Assembly: GCA_002501135.1 (NCBI GenBank)
Contig: DLRQ01000051.1
Coordinates: 1-44,503 of the forward strand
Direction of reading: 5' to 3'
DNA: 44,503 bases
DNA from: Candidatus Neomicrothrix sp. UBA7884
GTDB lineage: Bacteria; Actinomycetota; Acidimicrobiia; Acidimicrobiales; MedAcidi-G1
Shown here: piece by piece, positions 24,921 to 31,875 of the stretch
Position numbering within the stretch: position 1 is the stretch's first letter
Layout of the letters: every line of letters begins with the position of its first letter
Made by a program: the position numbers and the translations under genes
Notes under the pieces: model-generated
Told to the model about the DNA's origin: nothing
The model's database searches: none
Seen by the model: the letters and a program-made list of their open reading frames with translations, nothing else

Positions 24921-25958
24921 ATGCTGAACAGACACCTACGCATAACCACGCTCCTCGCAACCACCCTCCTGCTGACCGCTCTCGTTGCAGGAGCGACCTC
25001 GTGTGGAGGCGGTGACGACAACCAGACGCTGACCGTCTACTCCGGCCGTAGCGAGAAGCTTGTCGGCCCCATCTTCGCCGAGTTCGAAGCGGTAACCGGA
25101 GTGACCCTCGATGTCCGCTACGGCTCCTCTAACGACCTTGCCCTGGCGATCTCAACAGAGGGCGACAAGACCCCTGCCGACGTGTTCCTCTCCAGGAGCC
25201 CCGGGCCCGCCGGCTACCTCGACGACCTGGCGATGCTGGCACCCATCGACACCAACACCCTGGACCGGGTCGTTCCAACCGACCGCTCCCCCGATGGAAC
25301 CTGGGTCGGCTTCGCAGGCCGCGCCCGTGTGCTCGTCTACAACATCGATGAGGTTCCCGAAGCCGACCTGCCCGGGTCCGTATTCGACCTGACAGGACCC
25401 GACTACCAGAACCTGGTGGCCGTGCCGGGTAGCAACTCCTCATTTCAGGACTGGTTTACGGTCTTTCGCCTGCGCAACGGCGACGATGTCGCCATCAGGT
25501 GGCTCGACGACATGGTCGCCAACGGTGCCCGCTTCTACCCGAAGAACCGGGCAATCGTCGAAGCGGTGGGACGCGACGAAATCCGGTTTGGGCTGGTGAA
25601 CCACTACTACAACCACCAGGAGGTGGCAGCAAACGGCGACGCCCAGCGCTCCGCCAACCACGGCTTCAACCAGGGCGACGATGGCGGCCTGATGATTATC
25701 GCCACCGCTGCGGTGCTGAACCAGAGCGACGAGAAGGAACTCGCCAACCGGCTGCTCACACACCTCCTGAGCGACTCACAACAGCGGTACCTGACTGACA
25801 CCGTCTACGAGTATCCGCTGGCTATCGGAGTCGAGGCCGCCGAGACCCTTCCACCGGCACCCGCCGACACGGTTGGTGCCGTGCAGATAGCAGACGTGGC
25901 TGCCGAGTTCACCCGGACCATCGAGATCATCGAAGCCAGCGGGATCCTGGACCAGTGA
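24921..25958 (+). CDS. fbpA: Iron(III)-binding lipoprotein (FbpA-like)
   Basis: Extracytoplasmic solute-binding protein of the ferric iron importer. The N-terminal signal with LLLTALVAGATSC puts a candidate lipidated Cys at residue 28; Ala at -3 makes the lipobox imperfect. The mature protein begins LTVYSGRSEKLVGPIF, characteristic of the FbpA/transferrin-like class, and carries the Tyr-Tyr iron ligand pair Y229-Y230 in VNHYYNHQ. VPGSNSSFQDW and GGLMIIATAAVLNQS fit the anion and closing regions. It has 345 residues. Start ATG 24921; AAGGA is about 12 nt upstream, a long spacing. It is followed after 10 nt by fbpB, with a long hairpin at the junction. Confidence 0.9.
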   Translation: MLNRHLRITTLLATTLLLTALVAGATSCGGGDDNQTLTVYSGRSEKLVGPIFAEFEAVTGVTLDVRYGSSNDLALAISTEGDKTPADVFLSRSPGPAGYLDDLAMLAPIDTNTLDRVVPTDRSPDGTWVGFAGRARVLVYNIDEVPEADLPGSVFDLTGPDYQNLVAVPGSNSSFQDWFTVFRLRNGDDVAIRWLDDMVANGARFYPKNRAIVEAVGRDEIRFGLVNHYYNHQEVAANGDAQRSANHGFNQGDDGGLMIIATAAVLNQSDEKELANRLLTHLLSDSQQRYLTDTVYEYPLAIGVEAAETLPPAPADTVGAVQIADVAAEFTRTIEIIEASGILDQ

Positions 25959-25965
25959 GGTCGAC

Positions 25966-26026
25966 CCGGTGAACGAGGAGGTCGCCCGACACCGGGCGGG
26001 TGCCGGGCGACCTCCTCGTTCGCTGG
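25966..26026 (+). repeat. Long perfect inverted repeat over the fbpB start codon
   Basis: GAACGAGGAGGTCGCCCG (25971-25988) is perfectly complementary to 26004-26021: 18 bp with a 15-nt loop. In the loop CACC (25990-25993) pairs with GGTG (25999-26002). In RNA the stem can extend outward by G-U and G-C pairs to about 25966/26026, burying the GTG at 25969. It starts 8 nt after the fbpA stop. Likely roles are to limit fbpB translation relative to fbpA, or to stabilise the fbpA message, as hairpins between binding-protein and permease genes often do. Confidence 0.8.
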
Positions 26027-27588
26027 TCTCAGCGAACCTCCTCATAGCCGTCCTGTTCGCCATCCCGGGCGGCTACGTCGTCTGGCGGACAGCCACAACA
26101 GGCGGCGGCCAGCTAGCCACGATCGCCTCACGCTCAACTCTGGAACCACTGTGGAGGACCATCCAGCTGGGCTTTCTAGTCTCCGTGGCAGCCGCGTTCA
26201 TCGGGACGGGGCTGGCGTGGCTCACGACCCGGACCGACCTGCCACTTCGCCGCTTCTGGCGCATCGCCGTCCCCCTGCCCCTCGTCTACCCGAGCTTCGT
26301 GGGTGCCAGCGCACTGCAGTCCGGCCTCACTCCGGGTGGACTCGTCCACGACCTGGTTTCAGTAGCCGGAGTCGGCCTGAACCTGCGACTCCACGGACTC
26401 TTCGGTGCATGGCTGGTGTTGACCCTTTTCACCTACCCGTACGTCTACCTGCCCGTCGCAGCACGACTCTCGACGCTGCCGACATCCCTCGAGGAGAACG
26501 CCAGACTTCTGGGCGACCGCCCGGTACAGGTCTTCCGGAGGATCGTCCTGCCCCAGGCCCGTTCCTCAATTGCAGCGGGCTCGCTACTGGTGTTCCTCTA
26601 CACGGTCAGCGACTTCGGCGCAGTCCACCTGATGCGGTTTGAGACCCTCACACAGACCGTGTTCAGGACCAGGTTGTTCGATCAGGACCGGTCGTTCACC
26701 CTTGCTCTGGTGCTCCTCGTCCTGGCCCTCGTAGTTGTGGCCGCAGAACGAACCGTCGCACGACGAGGCAGCCGGACCCACGTGGTCGGCAGCCGCCCTG
26801 CACTCCCGATCCCCCTCGGCCCGTGGTCGGTACCGGCACTTGCTACCTGCTCGCTTGTCGTCGGCCTGGCGCTCTTCTCACCGGCACTGTCGCTGGCCGA
26901 CTGGGGCCTCTCGGGGTGGACCCGCCAGCTACGCGGCGGGGCGGGCCTCCGCATCGGCCTTGACGATCTGGTGGGGCCGACCTGGAACACCGTCTGGATC
27001 AGCGTCGTTGCCGCAGCGCTCGCAATAGTCGCCGTCCTACCCGTCGCGTACCTGTTGACACGCCACAACTCGAGGGTCGGCGGGTTGATCAACGGCGTAG
27101 TGGTCGCCGGCTTCGCCATTCCGGGGCTTGTCGTCGCCCTCTCACTCATCTTCTGGACCCTTCACGCATCCCCCTTCGACTTCCTCATCGGAACCCTCCC
27201 GGTGCTCGTGTTCGCCTACGTGGTCCACTTCGGGGCCCAGGCTGTGCGGACCGCCCAGGTGGCGGTGTCGACGGTTCCGCCGCGCATGGAGGACGCTGCA
27301 CGGCTTCTGGGGGCAGGTCGCCTGCGGCGCCTGCGGACCGTGGAACTCCCTCTGATGGCACCCGGCCTCGCAGCCGGCGGTGGCCTTGTGATGCTCTCGA
27401 CAATGAAGGAGCTCCCGGCGACCCTGCTCGTGTCACCGATCGGGTTCAGAACCCTGGCCGTGGAGATCTGGAACACCTACGAGGCGGCATACCTACCGGA
27501 AATGGCCCTCCTGGCCCTCGTGCTGGTGGCGATCAGCGCCCTGATGACCTGGATGCTCATCGTGCGGCGAGTCACCTACCTGGCCTGA
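25969..27588 (+). CDS. fbpB: Iron(III) ABC transporter permease, fused two-domain (FbpB-like)
   Basis: Inner-membrane channel of the ferric importer, 539 residues with about 12 transmembrane helices. Two homologous permease halves each carry the EAA loop that docks on the ATPase: SLEENARLLGDRP with RRIVLPQA near residues 170-192, and MEDAARLLGAGRLRRLRTVELPLM in the second half. The N-terminus is Arg-rich and cytoplasmic. GTG 25969 is the only plausible start before the first helix, and GAGG at 25957-25960 gives a good 8-nt ribosome-site spacing. The first 18 codons are made almost entirely of a hairpin sequence. Confidence 0.9.
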   Translation: MNEEVARHRAGAGRPPRSLVSANLLIAVLFAIPGGYVVWRTATTGGGQLATIASRSTLEPLWRTIQLGFLVSVAAAFIGTGLAWLTTRTDLPLRRFWRIAVPLPLVYPSFVGASALQSGLTPGGLVHDLVSVAGVGLNLRLHGLFGAWLVLTLFTYPYVYLPVAARLSTLPTSLEENARLLGDRPVQVFRRIVLPQARSSIAAGSLLVFLYTVSDFGAVHLMRFETLTQTVFRTRLFDQDRSFTLALVLLVLALVVVAAERTVARRGSRTHVVGSRPALPIPLGPWSVPALATCSLVVGLALFSPALSLADWGLSGWTRQLRGGAGLRIGLDDLVGPTWNTVWISVVAAALAIVAVLPVAYLLTRHNSRVGGLINGVVVAGFAIPGLVVALSLIFWTLHASPFDFLIGTLPVLVFAYVVHFGAQAVRTAQVAVSTVPPRMEDAARLLGAGRLRRLRTVELPLMAPGLAAGGGLVMLSTMKELPATLLVSPIGFRTLAVEIWNTYEAAYLPEMALLALVLVAISALMTWMLIVRRVTYLA

Positions 27589-27633
27589 TCTGGTTCCCGG
27601 CAAGACCGCCTGTTGGCGACCGCTCGGGTCGGG

Positions 27634-28302
27634 TCAGCCGGCGGTAACGAGAATGCGCTCAGCCGCGAAGACTCCGACCCCGAGGTGGTTACCGTCGATC
27701 TCGATGGTGACCGTGCCGTCGGGTGACGCTGCGGTGACGGTTCCCCTGTTGCCCGGTATGAGGGCGGATTCCTCAAGGAAGTCCAGCATCCCCTCGGTGA
27801 ATTCCAACTCCTCGGTGATACGGCTGACGGTGAACCCCTCGCCGACCGCAACCTCGACAAGATGCCGGGAATCGGGTTCCTCATATGAACTTCCGGGTAT
27901 GGGGTTGCCGTGCGGGCAGGTTGTGGGCTCGCCGAGCAGTTTGTCGAGGGCTGATTCGACAACCGGCGAGATGACGTGCTCCCACTTTCCGGCCTCGTGA
28001 TGGGCGTCGGTCCAGGAGAGGCCCAGCATGTCGGTGAGGAAGCGTTCGGCCAGGCGGTGGCGCCTGACCACCGACACCGCGAGGTCCTGACCATCAGAGG
28101 TGAGAGATATCACCGTTCCATCGGTGGCGATCAGCCCTTCCTTTTCCATGCGCCTGATCATCTCCGAGACGGCCGGTCGGCTGATATCGAGTCGATCCGC
28201 TATGCGGGCCTGGATCACGTCGAGGTCATCCTCGGCGAGTTCGTAGATGGTTTCGCAGTACTCCTCGAAGGCCGGGTGGTATTCGGGTGTGCTGTATGCC
28301 AT
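27634..28302 (-). CDS. DtxR-family metal-dependent regulator with atypical metal site
   Basis: 222 residues: N-terminal winged helix-turn-helix (IQARIADRLDISRPAVSEMIRRMEKEGLI), metal-binding dimerisation domain (RRHRLAERFL, HHEAGKWEHVIS, CPHGNPIPG) and a C-terminal FeoA/SH3-like domain, the IdeR layout. Ancillary ligands H82, E86 and H101 and primary ligands E108 and H109 are present. The IdeR/DtxR Met10 position is Glu (E14) and the Cys102 position is Gly (G105). E17 matches MntR Glu11. The site therefore looks more MntR-like and lacks one primary ligand. Start ATG 28302 is supported by TACACT 7 nt upstream. Convergent with fbpB and probably controls the fbp block; iron versus manganese is open. 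Confidence 0.85.
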   Translation of the reverse strand: MAYSTPEYHPAFEEYCETIYELAEDDLDVIQARIADRLDISRPAVSEMIRRMEKEGLIATDGTVISLTSDGQDLAVSVVRRHRLAERFLTDMLGLSWTDAHHEAGKWEHVISPVVESALDKLLGEPTTCPHGNPIPGSSYEEPDSRHLVEVAVGEGFTVSRITEELEFTEGMLDFLEESALIPGNRGTVTAASPDGTVTIEIDGNHLGVGVFAAERILVTAG

Positions 28303-28309
28303 GGCCACC

Positions 28310-28338
28310 AGTGTAGGCGCATGTGAGGGATGCCTAAC
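28310..28338 (-). promoter_or_regulatory. Promoter and possible autoregulatory site of the DtxR-family gene
   Basis: On the minus strand GTTAGGC (forward complement 28332-28338) lies at the -35 position, about 16 nt before TACACT (28310-28315), which is 7 nt before ATG 28302. GTTAGGC is identical to the heptamer at the fbpC promoter. TAGGC (28314-28318) and GCCTA (28332-28336) also form spaced inverted arms. Confidence 0.4.
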
Positions 28339-28392
28339 TGTGGTGGCGGGTCCGCCTCGCTGACAGCACAGTTGCTGGTACACACTCCTGTC

Positions 28393-29862
28393 ATGGCCCT
28401 CGACCCCCACACCCCGGTAATCGTGGGTGTCGCCCAGGTGACAGACCGGGTCGACGACCCGACCGGGGCCCGATCGGCCCTGGACCTCATGGAGGATGCA
28501 CTCCTGACCGCTGGGTCCGACTCAGGTTGCGGTGCCGCTGTAGGCAACCTCGATGCAATCGGAGTGGTCGGCGGGCTGTGGCGCTACACAGACCCCGGCC
28601 GGCAGCTGGCCGGCAGGGTCGGAGCCGACCCGGCCACGACGCTGCTCACGTCTTGGTCCGGCCACAGCCCCCAACTGCTCCTAAACCACCTGGCTGCCGG
28701 CATTCAGGCCGGTGAGATCCGGTCGGCAGCGGTAATCGGCGGTGAAACCAACCGCAGCCGCCGTCTGGCCAGAACCCTGGGGCTCGAGTACCGACGCGAC
28801 TACGACACCACGCTGCCCGCGGCCGAGGCGTTCGGAGAACTGCTCGTCATGGCCACCAGCCACGAAAAGGACCGCGGGGTTGACGCGCCGGTCACCATCT
28901 ACCCGCTCCTGGACTCGGCTATCCGCCACGCCATGGGCGAGTCCATCTCCAGGCACCGCTCACGACTGGGAACCCTCTGGGAGGGCTTCAACCGGGTCGC
29001 CGTCGACAACCCCCACGCCGCTGTCCGTACACCAATGACCGCCGATGAGATCACCACCCCCACGGAGGCAAACCGCCTGGTGGGCGCCCCATACACGATC
29101 GCCATGAACGCCCACAACAACGTGGACCAGGCCTCGGCGGTGCTGCTCATGTCAGCGGAACGCGCCTCAGCCGCCGGAGTGCCGAGAGACCGCTGGGTGT
29201 TCCCGCTGGCGGGCAGCAACGGCCTCGACACCGAATGGATCAGCGAGAGGTGGGATCTGCACAGGGCTCCGGTCCTCCGCCTGGCCGGCGAATGCGCCCT
29301 TACTTCGGCCGGTACCGGCGTAGGCGACCTGACCCACCTGGACCTCTACTCATGCTTCCCGTCCGCCGTGCAGATCTCCTCCACGGAACTCGGAATCGAC
29401 CAGAACCGGACACTCACCGTCACCGGTGGCTTAACGTTCGCCGGTGCGGCCTACAACAACTACAGCGGACAGGCCATTGCCGCCATGGTGGGCTGCATAC
29501 GTGAACAGCCCGGAACTGGCCTCGTCCACGCCAACGGCGGATATGTGACCAAGCACGCCTTCGGCGTCTACTCCGACCGGCCAGGTGCCCACTTCACAAA
29601 CATCGATGTGACCGACAAGGCCGCCTCCCTTCCGAAACGGCGGACCCACCCCGGCTTCTCAGGTGAGGCGAAGGTCGAGGCCTACTCAGTAATGCACGAC
29701 AGGATCGGACTACCGACACACGCCGTCGTTTCCCTACGCACCGGAGCCGACGCCCGCGTTTGGGGCACGACCAGAGATTCTGGCCTGGTGGGTGCAATGC
29801 TCATAGAGGAACACGTAGGCAGGAGCGCCGAGTTGTCACCTGACGGCTCGGTCTCCGTCTGA
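28393..29862 (+). CDS. Thiolase-like protein (TLP1 type), probably not a thiolase
   Basis: Thiolase-fold protein of 489 residues beginning TPVIVGVAQVTDR, with HANGGYVTKHAFGVY in the usual C-terminal active-site region. Where thiolases have the acylated cysteine (CxSG near residue 90), this protein reads SPQLLLNHLAAGIQAGE with no Cys. The extra 100 residues at the C-terminus (KVEAYSVMHDR onward) match the additional domain of mycobacterial SCP2-thiolase-like TLP1 proteins, which lack thiolase activity. It probably binds CoA esters or lipids. I chose ATG 28393 because the protein then begins MALDPHTPV; the 21 upstream codons overlap the regulator's promoter. It is followed by nitronate monooxygenase after 21 nt. 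Confidence 0.82.
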   Translation: MALDPHTPVIVGVAQVTDRVDDPTGARSALDLMEDALLTAGSDSGCGAAVGNLDAIGVVGGLWRYTDPGRQLAGRVGADPATTLLTSWSGHSPQLLLNHLAAGIQAGEIRSAAVIGGETNRSRRLARTLGLEYRRDYDTTLPAAEAFGELLVMATSHEKDRGVDAPVTIYPLLDSAIRHAMGESISRHRSRLGTLWEGFNRVAVDNPHAAVRTPMTADEITTPTEANRLVGAPYTIAMNAHNNVDQASAVLLMSAERASAAGVPRDRWVFPLAGSNGLDTEWISERWDLHRAPVLRLAGECALTSAGTGVGDLTHLDLYSCFPSAVQISSTELGIDQNRTLTVTGGLTFAGAAYNNYSGQAIAAMVGCIREQPGTGLVHANGGYVTKHAFGVYSDRPGAHFTNIDVTDKAASLPKRRTHPGFSGEAKVEAYSVMHDRIGLPTHAVVSLRTGADARVWGTTRDSGLVGAMLIEEHVGRSAELSPDGSVSV

Positions 29863-29883
29863 GAAACCGGGACGAGGCAGACA

Positions 29884-31020
29884 GTGCAGACACCCATCAC
29901 CGAGATGTTCGACATCGAATTCCCAGTGATGGCCTTCAGCCACTGCCGCGACGTGGTGGCTGCAGTGTCAAAGGCCGGAGGGCTCGGCGTGCTGGGTGCC
30001 GTGGGCCACAGCGACGAGGGCCTCGAGGTTGACCTGGCCTGGATCGAGGACGAAATAGGTGACCTCCCCTACGGCGTGGACCTGATCGTGCCGGCACGGT
30101 ACGCGGGAGACAGCGACGGCGGCTTCAGCATGGACGACATAGTTGCCCTCATCCCTGAAGAACACCGTGAGTTCCTGGCAGACATGCTGGACAGATACGG
30201 GGTTGCCGAACATGTCTACGACGCAGCCAAGGGGTGGGTTGGCCACTCGGCGGACGCCCCCTTCTCGGCCAACCGGGCGGCACGACAGGTCGACATCGCC
30301 CTGGCCCACCGGCCCTCTCTCATGGCCAACGCCCTCGGACCCCCGCCACCCGACATGATCCAACGCTGCCACGAAGCCGGATTGAAGGTGGCGGCCCTTG
30401 CCGGAACCCGGGCACACGCCGAACGCAACGTCAACGCCGGAGCCGACATCATCATCGCCCAGGGGTCCGAGGCCGGCGGCCACACGGGCGAGATCGGCAC
30501 GATGGTCCTCATACCCGAGGTCGTCGACGCTGTCGCACCCGTGCCCGTGCTGGGCGCCGGCGGCATCGGACGGGGCAGACAGATGGCAGCAGCAATGGCC
30601 CTCGGGGCGGCCGGCGTGTGGTGCGGCTCGGTCTGGCTCACCACCGAGGAGGCCGAGACCGACCCGACCGTCAAGAAGAAGATGCTCGACGCCGGCTCCA
30701 GCGACACGCTCCGATCCCGCTCACTCACCGGCAAGCCGGCCCGCATGCTGCGCACCGCCTGGAGCGAGGAATGGGACAGGGAGGACACCCCGGACCCCCT
30801 GGGTATGCCACTCCAGCCGATACTCACCAACGAGGCCCAGCAGCGAATCAACAGGGCCGCCCATGTGGAGGGGTCGGGCGCCGAGAAACTGGCCACCTAC
30901 TTCGTCGGTCAGATCGTCGGCACCATGAACAGGTCGAGGCCGGCCGGACAGGTGGTCATCGACATCATCGAGGAGTTCATCGAGGCCACCGAGGATCTCG
31001 CACGTCAGCTCGAGGTGTGA
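29884..31020 (+). CDS. Nitronate monooxygenase/2-nitropropane dioxygenase family protein
   Basis: FMN-binding TIM barrel of 378 residues. GSEAGGHTGEIGTMVLIPEV and VPVLGAGGIGRGRQ are the flavin-phosphate loops of the family, and the N-terminus ITEMFDIEFPVMAFSH is characteristic. The enzyme would oxidise nitronates or act as a flavin reductase or enoyl-type oxidoreductase; many family members are misnamed and the substrate here is unknown. GTG 29884 has GAGG 6 nt upstream, a conventional ribosome site, which fits its second place in an operon with the thiolase-like gene. Confidence 0.85.
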   Translation: MQTPITEMFDIEFPVMAFSHCRDVVAAVSKAGGLGVLGAVGHSDEGLEVDLAWIEDEIGDLPYGVDLIVPARYAGDSDGGFSMDDIVALIPEEHREFLADMLDRYGVAEHVYDAAKGWVGHSADAPFSANRAARQVDIALAHRPSLMANALGPPPPDMIQRCHEAGLKVAALAGTRAHAERNVNAGADIIIAQGSEAGGHTGEIGTMVLIPEVVDAVAPVPVLGAGGIGRGRQMAAAMALGAAGVWCGSVWLTTEEAETDPTVKKKMLDAGSSDTLRSRSLTGKPARMLRTAWSEEWDREDTPDPLGMPLQPILTNEAQQRINRAAHVEGSGAEKLATYFVGQIVGTMNRSRPAGQVVIDIIEEFIEATEDLARQLEV

Positions 31021-31045
31021 GTCGGTCCCAGTTTCGGGTCAACTG

Positions 31046-31816
31046 CTAACCGATCTGGGCGAAGCCGATCAGACCGCCGCCGTCGACCACGAGGGCCTGA
31101 CCTGTCATCCAGCCTGAAGCCTCAGAGGCAAGGTACAACGCTGCATTGGCAATGTCCTCAGGCTCGCCAAGGCGCTTCAGCGGATAGGCCTGGGCAACCT
31201 GATCGCCACGACCCTCGTCCCACAGGGCCCTGGCAAAGTCGGTCTTGATGAGGCCGGGGCAGACGGCGTTGACGCGCACACCCGGCGACATCTCAGCGGC
31301 CAACTGGCGGGTCAGCTGCACGAGGGCCAACTTGGTTATGTCGTAGGTACCGAGAATCGGACTTGTGGCAAAGGCACCCACCGACGAGATGTTGATCACC
31401 TCACCCCCGTGCTCCTTCATCCACGAGTTCCAACACAGCTGCGTCCACACCAGCGGGGCCGTCAAGTTGACCTGGAAGGTTTTCTCCCAACGGGGAATGT
31501 CGGTATCGATCACCGGGCCGGCATAGGGGTTGGTCGCGGCGTTGTTCACGAGAATGTCAACCGCGCCGAAGGTGGAGAGCGTCGCCTCGACCACCCGCTC
31601 GGCGTCCTCGGCCAACCCGACGTTGCCTGCCACGAATGCCAGGTCGCCGCCGGTCTCCTCGGACAGTTCGGCCACCGCCGCCTCGCAGACATCGGCCTTG
31701 CGGCTGGTGATCATCACCTTTGCACCCGCGGCCGCCAGGGTTCCGGCTATTGAACGCCCGATGCCCCTGGATCCGCCTGTAACTATCGCAACCCTGCCGT
31801 CGACCCTGATGTCCAT
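31046..31816 (-). CDS. Short-chain dehydrogenase/reductase (FabG-like)
   Basis: Classical SDR of 256 residues. TGGSRGIG is at residues 13-20, DILVNNAATNP in the middle, catalytic Ser in INISSVGAF, YxxxK in TYDITKLAL, and VNAVCPGLIKTDFA and the C-terminal WMTGQALVVDGG complete the fold. These resemble 3-oxoacyl or hydroxyacyl reductases, but the substrate is not fixed. It lies 59 nt downstream of the acyl-CoA ligase on the same strand, so a common CoA-ester pathway is likely. TAGGGT 8 nt before its ATG suggests an additional promoter. Confidence 0.9.
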   Translation of the reverse strand: MDIRVDGRVAIVTGGSRGIGRSIAGTLAAAGAKVMITSRKADVCEAAVAELSEETGGDLAFVAGNVGLAEDAERVVEATLSTFGAVDILVNNAATNPYAGPVIDTDIPRWEKTFQVNLTAPLVWTQLCWNSWMKEHGGEVINISSVGAFATSPILGTYDITKLALVQLTRQLAAEMSPGVRVNAVCPGLIKTDFARALWDEGRGDQVAQAYPLKRLGEPEDIANAALYLASEASGWMTGQALVVDGGGLIGFAQIG

Positions 31817-31824
31817 GAACGGCG

Positions 31825-31830
31825 ACCCTA
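31825..31830 (-). promoter_or_regulatory. -10 element of the SDR gene
   Basis: TAGGGT on the minus strand, 8 nt before ATG 31816, inside the 59-nt gap after the acyl-CoA ligase gene. Confidence 0.28.
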
Positions 31831-31875
31831 GTCAGCCTCCCGGACAGACCGGGAACTCGGGGGCGTCAGACTTCG

